From the NCBI RefSeq assembly GCF_025998815.1, contig NZ_AP026678.1, positions 310,001 through 374,000 of the forward strand: a stretch of 64,000 nucleotides of DNA, given 5' to 3'. The position numbers were made by a program, and so were the translations under genes. This DNA comes from Ignavibacterium sp. GTDB taxonomy: Bacteria > Bacteroidota > Ignavibacteria > Ignavibacteriales > Ignavibacteriaceae. Each line of letters starts with the position of its first letter. Positions within the stretch are counted from its first letter, which is position 1. Below are positions 8,780 through 17,904 of the stretch, in pieces. The notes under the pieces were generated by a model that was not told the DNA's origin, made no database searches, and saw nothing but the letters and a program-made list of their open reading frames with translations.

Positions 8780-8981
8780 ATATAACAAGCCAATCAAGCG
8801 TATGCCGTCCGTCAGCTGACGGGTCGCATTTGGCATTTATGAAATTATTGGCGTGGTTAATCCGTGCAAAGCTTTTTGTGTAAAGTCATTATGTTAGATA
8901 AAATTTTTAATAACTAAAAAGTTGTTGGTATTGTTCGGCATTGCTGTTCTGGGGCGCCGCTTATCGGCAACACCGTTAAGA
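8780..8981 (+). repeat. attC-like element 3 (about 202 bp)
   Basis: The left end is ATATAACAAGCCAATCAAGCG and the right end is CCGCTTATCGGCAACACC then GTTAAGA. AAGCG and CGCTT form the inner stem. It aligns with element 1 over the left arm, a middle stretch (AAAAAGTTG.TGGTATTGTTC) and the right arm. A 14-bp palindrome (CCGTCAG CTGACGG, 8809-8822) is present here where element 1 has none. It is the last copy before conserved chromosomal genes and may mark the distal end of a cassette array. Confidence 0.6.
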
Positions 8982-9244
8982 TATCTTCATCTCTTTCTTT
9001 TATAATTTTAATGCAGTCTTAAATCAAAAAATGAAAATATCCGTATGTCGACACAATAGTTATTATCAACTCTGTATAAACATTTCTTTCTAAAACTTTT
9101 CTTTAGGTGATTCCCATATTTTCTTTTATGGTTTGCTTTTATGAAAAGCTGAAGTTTATATTTCGAAAGTCAAATTTCAGGAAACTTTTTGTTTCAAACC
9201 TTTTTCATTGACGAACAACTAAATATTCAAAAATTCGAAAAAAT
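8982..9244 (+). promoter_or_regulatory. AT-rich leader with candidate promoter for the TPR-TonB operon
   Basis: No gene is seen in this 263-bp stretch. TTGCTT (9133-9138), an 18-base spacer and TATATT (9157-9162) form a candidate sigma70-type promoter. The bases after the -10 (TCGAA) match those after the candidate tRNA-Gln promoter at 19809. It lies about 80 bases before the TPR gene. Confidence 0.4.
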
Positions 9245-12211
9245 ATGAAATTATTACTCGCTTTTTTACTAACACTTCAAATATCAGTGCTCTCCCAATC
9301 TGTTTCTGAAAAATATTCTTCCGCTATGAATGCTTTTCATTTAGGTCAATATGCCGAAGCATCATTGTTATTTGAGGAATTTTTTGACGAATATAAAATT
9401 GTTGATGAAGTTTATGCTTCAGCAAAGTATTATAGTGCAGAATCATTACTTAAATTGGGTAGAAAAAATGAAGCTGCAGTTACCTTTGCTTATCTAACTG
9501 ATAATTTTCATTGGACTAACTTCCGTCTAGATGCTTTATACAATCTCGGTTTAATTTATTTTAATCTGAAAAAATTTGAAGACGCCAGAACAAGATTTAA
9601 ACAATTGCTTTATGAATATCCCGAAAGTCAATATACAGGAAGTGCATTATACTGGATAGGCGAGTCATATTCTGCTGAAAACAAAACTGAGGAAGCAATT
9701 AAATTTCTTGAAGAAGCAGTAAACGACAAACGCAACAATCGTTTTGCTGATTATTCACTTTATACTCTTGCCAATACTTATGAGCAAAAAGGTGATTACG
9801 AAAATGCAGTAAAGTATTACGATCAGCTTTTGAGCTATTATCCGAATTCGAAACTTGCACCGGTTGCTCAGATAAGAATCGGAATGTCATACTTTAAATT
9901 AAAAGATTACCAATCATCCATTCTTGAATTGAATAATCCTATTCTGAAAACTTTGCCGGAAGATTTGTACTCGGAAAGTTTATATCTTCTTGCAAATTCC
10001 TATTACAGAGTTCAGGAATATCAGAATGCTGAGAAAACATATTCAGAAATTATTCAGAGTTTTCCATCATCAAAATTTTTCAGAACTGCTAATTATGGTT
10101 TGGCCTGGTCTTTATTTCAGCAAAAGAAATACAACGATGCATTTCGTGTATTTGATTTTCTTTCACAGGATACTGACTCCATTGCTGAGAAATCTTTTTA
10201 TTGGAAAGGCGAGTGTAAAAGATATGTCGGCAGAAACGACGAAGCTTTTGCAATTTATAAAAGCTTTATAGATAAATTTCCCAGAAGTCCACTTGTGCAG
10301 GAAGTTCAGTATCAAATGGGAGTTTTGTATTACACAGTTAATAATCCCGATTTGGCTTCAAGATATCTGCTGGCTGCTAATTCTTCTCAAAGCGCAGAAG
10401 TTCGTGCAAAGTCGTTAACTATGTTAGGTGAAATTGAATTGAACAAAAAACAATTCAAACCTGCAGCAAATTATTTTGAATCAGCATTGGACATTACTTC
10501 AGTTTCTGAAGAGACAAAAAACAGAACCAAGCTTGGTTTGGCGATCGCAAAACATCATCTTGGTGAGTATAAAAATTCGCTAAAGCTATTATCGGAAATA
10601 GAAGCTTCTGATGCATCTTTCGAAAGTCAGAAAGTTAATTTTTATTTTGCAGAAAATTATTTCGCTGATGGTAAATACAAGGAAGCACTAAATCGCTATA
10701 ATTATGCTGAGGGTAAAGATGAAAAATTTAATGTTATGGCTTTATATGGTAAAGCTTATTGTTATTTCAATAGTGGTGATTATGAAAATTCGGCTTTAGT
10801 GTTTTCAGAGTTTGTCAGGAAATATAAAAATGACACGAGATTTAATGATGCCAGATTGAGACTTGCTGATAGTTACTTCGGAAGTAGAAACTTTGAAGCT
10901 GCCAGCAAAATTTATGAAGACATTTTCAGAAGCGGCGCGGGCGACTCTGATAATCCTTACACTAGATACCAATACGCACAAGCATTGTACAAATCGGGTA
11001 AAACTGAACAGGCAATTCAGGAGTTCAATAATATTCAGATAAAATTTCCGAACTCTGAGTATGCCGAAGGTTCTTTGTTTACGGTTGGCTGGATTTATTT
11101 CCAACGCGGCTCTTATACTGAAGCGATAAGCAAATACAGAGAAATGTTCGTCAAATATCCGAACTCTTCTCTTACTCCAATGATTTATTATTCAATCGGT
11201 GATGCATATTTCAATATGGGTAAATATGATTCGGCATTGGTTAATTATGAAAAAGTAATTGCGCAGTATCCGAACTCACCTCAGGTTTTTGATGCAGTAA
11301 CGGGAATTCAATATACACATCTTGCAAAAGATCAGGTTGATAAAGCAGTTCAGTTCATTGACAATTTTGTTAACAGAAATCCAAATCTTTCTTTTTCTGA
11401 TCAGGTATTTTTTAAGAAGGGTGAGATATATTACAGTCAGGGAGATTATGAAAAAGCAAAAATTGGTTTTAAAGAATTCATTGTAAGATATACTAACAGC
11501 AGACTTGTACCTGATGCTTATTACTGGCTAGGAAAAAGTGCTCAGAATTTAAATCAGAACGATGAAGCATTAATAAACTTTGAAAAGGTTTACAGAGATT
11601 TCAGAACAAGTGAATTTGCTGCTTCATCAGTTCTTGAGATGGGGACTATTTACAGGACCTTAAAAGATTATGCTAATGCACTGATAATTTATGAAAGTGG
11701 AATCAAAGATTTGCCTAAATCACCTAAAGTTCCCGAAATGCTTTTCAATAAAGGATTGACTTTGGTTGAAATGAATCAACTTCAGGAAGCTTATCAGGTA
11801 TTTGATAATCTTGCAACAACTTATCCCGAAAATATTTTTGCTGATAAAGCCAGACTTGAATTAGGACTTATTGAACTTTCTGCATCGCGATATGAAAATG
11901 CTGATATGTATTTATCTTATCTCGGTAAAGCTCGAACTGATGATATCGGAGCTAAAGCTCAGTACTATTACGGACTTTCTCTTTTCGAACAGAAAAAATA
12001 TAATGATGCAATAACTGCCTTGCTTCGTGTGAGAAATTTCTTTTCAAGATATGAAGAATGGGTTACAAGGTCATTTCTTTTGTTGGGAGATTGTTATGTT
12101 AAAATAAACGACAAACGGAGTGCGGAAGAAATGTATCGCGCTGTTCTTGCTAAATATGCCGGAACACCTTTCGGTAAAGAAGCTCAGGAAAAATTGAGGA
12201 AATTAAGATGA
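9245..12211 (+). CDS. Large periplasmic tetratricopeptide-repeat protein
   Basis: The 988-residue product has a signal peptide (to about residue 17, LSQS) followed by roughly 25 TPR-like helical pairs across its full length (recurring A.Y..G..Y...G.Y..A...F......P.S). Many end in YPNS/FPSS/YPES turns as in BamD/CpoB-type repeats. TPRs bind peptides, so this is probably a periplasmic scaffold for an outer-membrane machine. Its stop overlaps the start of the barrel gene by four bases (ATGA), and the ExbB/ExbD/TonB genes follow in the same direction, which suggests it works with an energised outer-membrane system. The substrate is unknown. Confidence 0.85.
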   Translation: MKLLLAFLLTLQISVLSQSVSEKYSSAMNAFHLGQYAEASLLFEEFFDEYKIVDEVYASAKYYSAESLLKLGRKNEAAVTFAYLTDNFHWTNFRLDALYNLGLIYFNLKKFEDARTRFKQLLYEYPESQYTGSALYWIGESYSAENKTEEAIKFLEEAVNDKRNNRFADYSLYTLANTYEQKGDYENAVKYYDQLLSYYPNSKLAPVAQIRIGMSYFKLKDYQSSILELNNPILKTLPEDLYSESLYLLANSYYRVQEYQNAEKTYSEIIQSFPSSKFFRTANYGLAWSLFQQKKYNDAFRVFDFLSQDTDSIAEKSFYWKGECKRYVGRNDEAFAIYKSFIDKFPRSPLVQEVQYQMGVLYYTVNNPDLASRYLLAANSSQSAEVRAKSLTMLGEIELNKKQFKPAANYFESALDITSVSEETKNRTKLGLAIAKHHLGEYKNSLKLLSEIEASDASFESQKVNFYFAENYFADGKYKEALNRYNYAEGKDEKFNVMALYGKAYCYFNSGDYENSALVFSEFVRKYKNDTRFNDARLRLADSYFGSRNFEAASKIYEDIFRSGAGDSDNPYTRYQYAQALYKSGKTEQAIQEFNNIQIKFPNSEYAEGSLFTVGWIYFQRGSYTEAISKYREMFVKYPNSSLTPMIYYSIGDAYFNMGKYDSALVNYEKVIAQYPNSPQVFDAVTGIQYTHLAKDQVDKAVQFIDNFVNRNPNLSFSDQVFFKKGEIYYSQGDYEKAKIGFKEFIVRYTNSRLVPDAYYWLGKSAQNLNQNDEALINFEKVYRDFRTSEFAASSVLEMGTIYRTLKDYANALIIYESGIKDLPKSPKVPEMLFNKGLTLVEMNQLQEAYQVFDNLATTYPENIFADKARLELGLIELSASRYENADMYLSYLGKARTDDIGAKAQYYYGLSLFEQKKYNDAITALLRVRNFFSRYEEWVTRSFLLLGDCYVKINDKRSAEEMYRAVLAKYAGTPFGKEAQEKLRKLR

Positions 12212-13809
12212 GAAAATTCTTTTTAGTAAATATTTTATTCTTCTTTTCATTAACATCAATATTTGCACAGGAAGATAAATCCAAAGTTCCCGGTGTTGAA
12301 TTACCTGATTTTGTAATTACTGGTAAAGATGTAATTGCTGTTAAGAAATCTGATAAAATTAAACCCGAATTTGTTACAACAATTTCAGAAAATTTTATCA
12401 AGCCATCATATTCACCTGAAGAACTTGAGATAAGTGAATTTTCACTTCCTATAAAAAAAGATTTAAGTTTTCTTGACAGCACATTCTTCTACAACGGATA
12501 TATCGCTGCCGGATTAGGAAGATATTCATTCCCGTTTGTTGATGCATTGTACGGTAAGCCAATCGAGAATGGAATTGTGAGATTAAAATTCTCAGGATTT
12601 AATAACAGAGAATATGTTGATAACAGCGACAGATATGGTTTGAAAGTCGGTGCGGATTTGCTCTACTGGACAAACATTGATTCAAGATTTCTTCCCGGAA
12701 CTCAGATTCATGCAGGCGGAGAATATGGCACAGATGGTTATAAATTTTTTGCATCGGATAATCCGACAGAAAAGCGCTCATTAAACGCCGGTAGAATTAA
12801 TCTCAATGTAAATAATGAATTTAACCCAAACTTTTTATTTGACTTAACACTTGATGATCAGATTACATCAATTCAACAAGAACCATTTAATGAAAATAAT
12901 TTAAACCTTAAAGCTCAATCGTTATTAAAATTTTCTTTTCTTAATATTGGAGTTGCTGCGGATTACAGAAATCATTCGATAAAAAATTATCCGGATGTAA
13001 AGACAGGAAAAGATATTTTTATCTTCAGACCAACAGCAGGATTTCAGTTTAATAAGGTTGCAAAAGGTTCTTTCGGAGTAACCATCTCGAATTCAGGTGG
13101 TGATAAATTTTTTAATCCTTATGCTTCTGTAGCTGTAAGATTATCAGATGCACTGACACTCTTTGGTGAGTATAATTCAATGCCTGAATTTTTTGGTCCG
13201 GCTCATTATCTGAAACAGAATATTTATCTTGATGTTGATTCTTTATCGTCAATTTATTTTGAAAAGGGAGTTCAGTATTCTCTTTCTGTTAAATATGAAT
13301 TCAGCCGCTATTATCAGATTGATGGCGGATTAAAATTCTTTTCAGCAAAAGATTATCCTTACTTTGTTGACTCATATCAGAAAGGAAAATTTGCTTTAGC
13401 TAAAACCGATGTAACAAACATTTCGCCTTATGTTAATTTCTTGTTTTATCTTGGTCCTTATGGTGAATTGTACAGCAGTGCAGAAGTGAATATGCTGCAG
13501 AATGATTCCGATGATTTTATTCCTTACTCGCCAAAGCTGAAACTTAATGCTATTTACAGTTATAAATTCAGTGAAAATTTTATTGGTTCACTCAGAGCTG
13601 ATTATTTATCCGGAAGATATGCTGATATTCAGAATAAGATTAAACTCGATGATTATTTTAATCTCGGTGTAGATATGAATTATATTTTCAATGAGCAGTT
13701 TGATTTCTTTGCATCATTCAGAAATCTTCTGAACACAAAAAATTATATATGGTATAACTATCAGGAAGTACCGCTTAATTTTCTGTTTGGTGTGAAATAT
13801 AAATTGTAA
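12208..13809 (+). CDS. Outer-membrane beta-barrel protein, TonB-receptor-like, without a plug
   Basis: The 533-residue product has a signal peptide (cleavage near IFAQ), then VELPDFVITGKDVI, resembling the start of TonB-dependent receptor-like proteins. The rest is alternating beta strands with many aromatic girdle residues, ending in RNLLNTKNYIWYNYQEVPLN and a final strand FLFGVKYKL. The length leaves no room for a full plug domain. It is translationally coupled to the TPR gene and precedes TonB-system genes, so it is probably the outer-membrane partner of that complex. What it binds cannot be read from the sequence. Confidence 0.8.
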   Translation: MRKFFLVNILFFFSLTSIFAQEDKSKVPGVELPDFVITGKDVIAVKKSDKIKPEFVTTISENFIKPSYSPEELEISEFSLPIKKDLSFLDSTFFYNGYIAAGLGRYSFPFVDALYGKPIENGIVRLKFSGFNNREYVDNSDRYGLKVGADLLYWTNIDSRFLPGTQIHAGGEYGTDGYKFFASDNPTEKRSLNAGRINLNVNNEFNPNFLFDLTLDDQITSIQQEPFNENNLNLKAQSLLKFSFLNIGVAADYRNHSIKNYPDVKTGKDIFIFRPTAGFQFNKVAKGSFGVTISNSGGDKFFNPYASVAVRLSDALTLFGEYNSMPEFFGPAHYLKQNIYLDVDSLSSIYFEKGVQYSLSVKYEFSRYYQIDGGLKFFSAKDYPYFVDSYQKGKFALAKTDVTNISPYVNFLFYLGPYGELYSSAEVNMLQNDSDDFIPYSPKLKLNAIYSYKFSENFIGSLRADYLSGRYADIQNKIKLDDYFNLGVDMNYIFNEQFDFFASFRNLLNTKNYIWYNYQEVPLNFLFGVKYKL

Positions 13810-13845
13810 TTTCATAAATTTTGCCTGAACTATTTCAAAATTTTT

Positions 13846-15840
13846 ATGACAAGAGCCGAATTAATAAAAAAGATTTCAAGAAAAGCAGGAATACCTGATT
13901 CTGATATTAAACTTTTCTTCGAAATTTTACTTAAAAGATTATCTTCACTGCTGAAGATTGGTCAGGCAGCTTATCTTAAAGAATTCGGTTACTTCTTTTT
14001 ACTTAAAGGAAAAATCAATCAATCCAGATTAAATTTTATTGAAGATAATGTTCCTGATACTTTTATTGATTTCATTCTCTTCTCTTTGAATAAAGATCTT
14101 AAATCCAGTATTGAAGAAGGTTTGATTTTTAATGTTCCAACAGTTGATGATGATGATTTTCAGATTGTTGATACTTATTTCAGTCTGAGCATTGGCAAAC
14201 CTTTGATTCCTATTCGCGGAACATCTTCAGATGAGTTTTATGTTCCAACAGGAGGTTATGAATTAAGAAGATTGATTGAATCAAAAGTTGAAAAGATAAT
14301 TTCTGAAGTTGAAATTTTAAGTGCTTATGAATCAAATCCTCCGCAAATAATTTTGACTTCGCAGGCATTCAACAGCAACAGAATTTCTCTTGAAATGACT
14401 GAACCGGAATTAAAGCTTGATGAAGAAATTCCGGATAGTTTTCTCGAAAGCGGAGAAGTAAAGAAAGAAGATACTTTAAGGATAGAACATGTTGCCTGGG
14501 ATTTTGGTGTTGATTTATCAAAAGAAATTGAAGAAGAAACGATTATAGATTTCCAGGATAATAATGAAACTGAAGCAAAGCCAGATTTATCAGCAGATGA
14601 AAACGAAACCGAAAAAGAACCTGAATTGATTGTTCCTGATGAGATTGAACAAACAGTAGAAGAAATTATTAACGATGATTTGTTAACCATTACCGATAAA
14701 ATTCAGACGGATGAATTGAATATCGAATTGAACGAAACCGAACCAATACCTGAAATTAGTGATGAGATTAAAACTGATGAAGTAATCGAACTTGAAATAA
14801 ATCCTGAGCAAGAGAATATTTCTCCACAAGTTGAAGAAGAACTTCAGATAGAAGAACTGACAGTTGATAATATCGAGCCGGATAAAATTGAATTTGACTA
14901 TGAAAAAAGAGAAAGTGAGAATGAAACTAAAACATCAGCTTTATTTGAAGAAGTAAAACCGGAAGAAATAAGCAAAGAATCTGATGAGAATGAATTTGAA
15001 GAAGTTGAATCGCCGTTGCCTTTAATTGATTTTGAAAAGCACAAAGAAAAAGAAAAAATAAGTGATAAGTTTGAAATAGTTAATGAACCTGTAGAAGAAA
15101 AATCTGAAGAAGATTTGTCAGCAATCAGTTCAGAGGAAGAAAAACAAAAATCCACTGAGTTTGATGAAGATAAGGAATTAAAGAAAGTTCGTGAAGAACT
15201 ATACAGCTATCAACCTAAAAAATCCAGAGTTCCATTGTTGATAGTTCTTTTCGGAAGCATTGTCATAATTGGAATGTTGTATTTCTACATAACACAAATT
15301 AAAAATGTTGCAACAAAACAATCTGAACCTGTTGCGGTTTTGAAAACAGATAAAGCAACAATAGTCGAAAGAGACTTTTCTGTTCCGGTAAGTTATCCTT
15401 ATCCCAAAAAAGAGATTGAAGAAACGATAGAACCAGTTAAAGAAGATTCAGCAAAGGTTGAAACAGATACAAATCAACTTGCATCTGAAATCAAAACTGT
15501 AGAGAAGACCGAAACAAAAGAACCGATTCAGCAGAAAAATATAGTTGAGACAAAAACCCAGCAACAACCAAAAGATACATTCGTTTCACAACCTTCAGTG
15601 AGTTATGAAAGAGTAGCTCCGAATATTTTCAAATACAAAGATTATTATGTTGTTCAGGTAGCAGCATTCAGATCAAATTCAATTGCTGAAAATGAAGCGG
15701 CAAAATTCAGGAACAAAGGTTATAATGCTTTCGTAGAAAAAGCTGAAATTCAGGGAATGGGTGTTTGGTTCAGAGTCAGGGTTGGTAATTTTCCAACATT
15801 AAGAGAAGCTCAGGAATTTCAATCAAGAGTAAAATTATAA
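13846..15840 (+). CDS. HU-like N-domain / acidic linker / TM / SPOR-domain protein
   Basis: Residues 1-70 (MTRAELIKKISRKAG ... YLKEFGYF) match the HU/IHF-like fold in the variant fused to SPOR domains in Bacteroidota. A very acidic, low-complexity stretch (about 180-450) leads to one membrane helix (about 461-481, VPLLIVLFGSIVIIG), a periplasmic linker, and a C-terminal SPOR domain (about 597-664, YYVVQVAAF ... RVRVGNFPTLREAQEF). SPOR domains bind denuded septal peptidoglycan. The topology (cytoplasmic HU-like domain, periplasmic SPOR) could link nucleoid or cytoplasm to the division-site wall. It lies between the barrel and exbB genes. Confidence 0.85.
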   Translation: MTRAELIKKISRKAGIPDSDIKLFFEILLKRLSSLLKIGQAAYLKEFGYFFLLKGKINQSRLNFIEDNVPDTFIDFILFSLNKDLKSSIEEGLIFNVPTVDDDDFQIVDTYFSLSIGKPLIPIRGTSSDEFYVPTGGYELRRLIESKVEKIISEVEILSAYESNPPQIILTSQAFNSNRISLEMTEPELKLDEEIPDSFLESGEVKKEDTLRIEHVAWDFGVDLSKEIEEETIIDFQDNNETEAKPDLSADENETEKEPELIVPDEIEQTVEEIINDDLLTITDKIQTDELNIELNETEPIPEISDEIKTDEVIELEINPEQENISPQVEEELQIEELTVDNIEPDKIEFDYEKRESENETKTSALFEEVKPEEISKESDENEFEEVESPLPLIDFEKHKEKEKISDKFEIVNEPVEEKSEEDLSAISSEEEKQKSTEFDEDKELKKVREELYSYQPKKSRVPLLIVLFGSIVIIGMLYFYITQIKNVATKQSEPVAVLKTDKATIVERDFSVPVSYPYPKKEIEETIEPVKEDSAKVETDTNQLASEIKTVEKTETKEPIQQKNIVETKTQQQPKDTFVSQPSVSYERVAPNIFKYKDYYVVQVAAFRSNSIAENEAAKFRNKGYNAFVEKAEIQGMGVWFRVRVGNFPTLREAQEFQSRVKL

Positions 15841-15857
15841 ACTAATTAAGGAAGAAT

Positions 15858-16508
15858 ATGAATCTATTTGAAATTTTTCTTAAAGGTGGGTTTATTATGT
15901 GGCTTATTCTGGCTACATCAATAGTCGGATTAGCAGTTGTAATTGACAGATTTTTAGTATTGAGAAAAGCCAGAATAAATGTTCCGGCATTTATGGTTCG
16001 CATACGCGGATTCATAAAGAAGAAAGACATCTCCGGTGCAATCAGTTATTGTATGGAAGAAAAATCTCCGGTTGCAAATATCGTTCGCAAAGGTTTGAAA
16101 AAATATAAATACGGACACGACAGAGTTAAAGAAGCAATTGAGAATGCCGGAAGTCAGGAAATTTCGAAACTTGAAAAAGGATTGACAATTCTTGCAACAG
16201 TTGCTGGTATTGCTCCATTGTTAGGATTTTTAGGAACTGTAACAGGAATGATTCAGGCATTTATGACTATTCAGGATTTAGCCGGTGCTGCAAATCCAAG
16301 TGATCTTGCTGGTGGCATTTGGGAAGCTTTAATCACAACTGCATTTGGATTAATTGTTGGTATTCCGGCACTTGCATTTTATAATTATTTCCTGAGTGCA
16401 GTGAAAAGATTAGTCGGTGAAATGGAAACAGTTGCAAATGATGTCGTTGATGTAATTCAGGAAGGTGAAGCCGAAGAAGCTGAAATTGATGATGAAATAG
16501 AATTATAA
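15858..16508 (+). CDS. exbB: ExbB/TolQ/MotA-family proton channel protein
   Basis: The 216-residue product has three membrane helices (about 13-33, 112-135 and 158-182) and the family signature in LATVAGIAPLLGFLGTVTGM and IWEALITTAFGLIVGIPAL. ExbB forms the inner-membrane pentamer that, with ExbD, converts proton-motive force into motion of TonB. ATG 15858 follows AAGGAAG. The exbD and tonB genes follow directly (12- and 1-base gaps), so the three are one operon. Confidence 0.93.
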   Translation: MNLFEIFLKGGFIMWLILATSIVGLAVVIDRFLVLRKARINVPAFMVRIRGFIKKKDISGAISYCMEEKSPVANIVRKGLKKYKYGHDRVKEAIENAGSQEISKLEKGLTILATVAGIAPLLGFLGTVTGMIQAFMTIQDLAGAANPSDLAGGIWEALITTAFGLIVGIPALAFYNYFLSAVKRLVGEMETVANDVVDVIQEGEAEEAEIDDEIEL

Positions 16509-16520
16509 TCGGGTAATAAA

Positions 16521-16925
16521 ATGAAATTTAAAACATCAAAAGAACCGTTAAGTATATTTGCTTACTCATCACTTACAGATATTGTGATGTTATTGTTAAT
16601 ATTCTTTTTGCTAACATCACAATTTGTAATTCAAACCGGAGTGAAAGTAAAATTGCCGGGTTCAAAGACAAATGAGAAATCAGAACCGGCAAGAATGATT
16701 GTTACTTTAACGGAAGGTGGTGCAGTTTACGCTGGTTCCGAAGAAGTAAGTATTGATTTACTTCCTGCAAAACTGACTGAAATGAAAGCTCACATAAATC
16801 AGGATAATCTTATCATTAGAGCGGATAAGACAGTTGCAATTGAAATGGTAATTAAAGTTATTGATGCAGCAAAAATATCAGGCATAGAAAAGTTTACAAT
16901 CGAAACGGAAAAAGAGCAATTATAA
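16521..16925 (+). CDS. exbD: ExbD/TolR-family biopolymer transport protein
   Basis: The 134-residue product has one N-terminal membrane helix (about 15-36, SLTDIVMLLLIFFLLTSQF) with the conserved Asp of the proton path in LTDIVM, and a periplasmic domain ending in VIDAAKISGIEKFTI. It pairs with ExbB in the ion-driven motor. It lies between exbB and tonB. Confidence 0.93.
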   Translation: MKFKTSKEPLSIFAYSSLTDIVMLLLIFFLLTSQFVIQTGVKVKLPGSKTNEKSEPARMIVTLTEGGAVYAGSEEVSIDLLPAKLTEMKAHINQDNLIIRADKTVAIEMVIKVIDAAKISGIEKFTIETEKEQL

Positions 16926-16926
16926 A

Positions 16927-17631
16927 ATGAACTTCAGCTATAAAAAAATAAAGCAAATATCTTATTCAGCATCATTTCTGGCTCATCTGATTATTATTCT
17001 TTTGCTCTGGATAATCAATCTTTCATTTGATTATTCACCAAAAGAATATGTTGAAGTTTCATTTGGAATTTCCGGACAAACAGGTTCTGCGGGTGCAATT
17101 GGTGACCAGCTCAATAAAACTGAGGAGAATGCTAAACCTGAAGAGAAAACTACAACAAAAGAAAAAAGTCAGGAAGTTAAAGAAGTCGAGTTACCAAAAT
17201 CAAAAACTACTGATGATAATAATGTCATAAATCCTGCTGACAAACAAAAGGAAGTTCAGAAAGAAACAAAGAAAGAGAACACAAAGAAAGAAACTTCTAA
17301 TGTATCCAATCAGGGACAAGGTAACTTAGCACAAGGTGAGGGAAGTTTTGGATTTGATATTGAATGGGGTGGAAGTGGCACACGAAGAATTTATTATTAC
17401 ACACTTCCTGAATATCCTGAAGGTGTTCAGAAGGAAATTGATATCAGAATTCGTTTCACAATTAAACCTGATGGTACTGTTGGTTCGGTGACTTTGCTTA
17501 CTAAGGCAGATACAAGATTAGAGCAGGCAGCTATTAATTCTCTTTGGCAATGGAGATTTGAACCATTACCACCAAATGCAAAACAAACTAATCAGACTGC
17601 TGTGATTGTTTTCCCTTATCGGTTGCGATAA
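16927..17631 (+). CDS. tonB: TonB-family energy transducer
   Basis: The 234-residue product has an N-terminal membrane helix (about 15-34, ASFLAHLIIILLLWIINL), a Lys/Glu-rich periplasmic linker (about 60-125) and a C-terminal TonB domain (about 150-234) with YTLPEYPEGVQKEIDIRIRF and INSLWQWRFEPL. The HxxH-type His near the membrane (AHLIII) is typical. It transmits ExbBD energy to outer-membrane partners, probably including the barrel at 12208. Its last 44 bases overlap the 3' end of a convergent gene. Confidence 0.92.
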   Translation: MNFSYKKIKQISYSASFLAHLIIILLLWIINLSFDYSPKEYVEVSFGISGQTGSAGAIGDQLNKTEENAKPEEKTTTKEKSQEVKEVELPKSKTTDDNNVINPADKQKEVQKETKKENTKKETSNVSNQGQGNLAQGEGSFGFDIEWGGSGTRRIYYYTLPEYPEGVQKEIDIRIRFTIKPDGTVGSVTLLTKADTRLEQAAINSLWQWRFEPLPPNAKQTNQTAVIVFPYRLR

Positions 17632-17902
17632 AATCTTCTGAATAATAAAACTTATAGAAGAAAAACTCTGCAATTGTCAAAAGAACGAGTGAGAATGTAT
17701 CCCGGTTAAATTCTCTTCCCAATCCTTCAGGTTCCATTACTGCTTTTGCAATCATACCGGTTATTGTCCATCCAACAGAAAATAAAATAATAATCAGTCC
17801 AACATTGAGAAATGCTGTTGAGAGATTTTCATCCTGCCATTTCTTTGTAAAAATAATCAGAATGAATAATAAGTGAATTGCGAAAATTACTCCGGTTATC
17901 AT
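17588..17902 (-). CDS. Small membrane protein of unknown function
   Basis: The 104-residue product has about three hydrophobic helices (near 2-20, 32-52 and 68-85) and a polar C-terminal tail. I do not recognise a family. It is the last gene of a minus-strand group of four and its 3' end overlaps tonB by 44 bases tail to tail. The overlap means the two transcripts are complementary at their ends. Confidence 0.6.
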   Translation of the reverse strand: MITGVIFAIHLLFILIIFTKKWQDENLSTAFLNVGLIIILFSVGWTITGMIAKAVMEPEGLGREFNRDTFSLVLLTIAEFFFYKFYYSEDFIATDKGKQSQQSD

Positions 17903-17904
17903 TT

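Larger units (their letters stand above)
2..8981 (+). mobile_element. Putative integron-like cassette array, distal part
   Basis: Three attC-like elements follow three successive gene groups in one orientation: S8 protease; small T9SS protein plus broken M6 protease; small protein plus propeller. Four of the encoded proteins carry T9SS sorting domains or signal peptides. Integron cassettes are normally one short gene plus attC, so 2-3.6-kb cassettes would be unusual. No intI gene or attI site is within the window; they would be expected further left. This is an interpretation, not a demonstrated element. Confidence 0.4.

Noticed and set aside
3055-8981. CRISPR array interpretation of the three repeats
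   Set aside because: The repeats are about 200 bp long, diverged, and separated by kilobases of genes; there are no short regular spacers and no cas genes.
14325-15155. Ser-rich minus-strand ORFs opposite the HU/SPOR gene
   Set aside because: They are antisense shadows of the acidic Glu/Asp-rich linker, whose codons read as Ser/Phe on the other strand. No ribosome-binding sites or family motifs.
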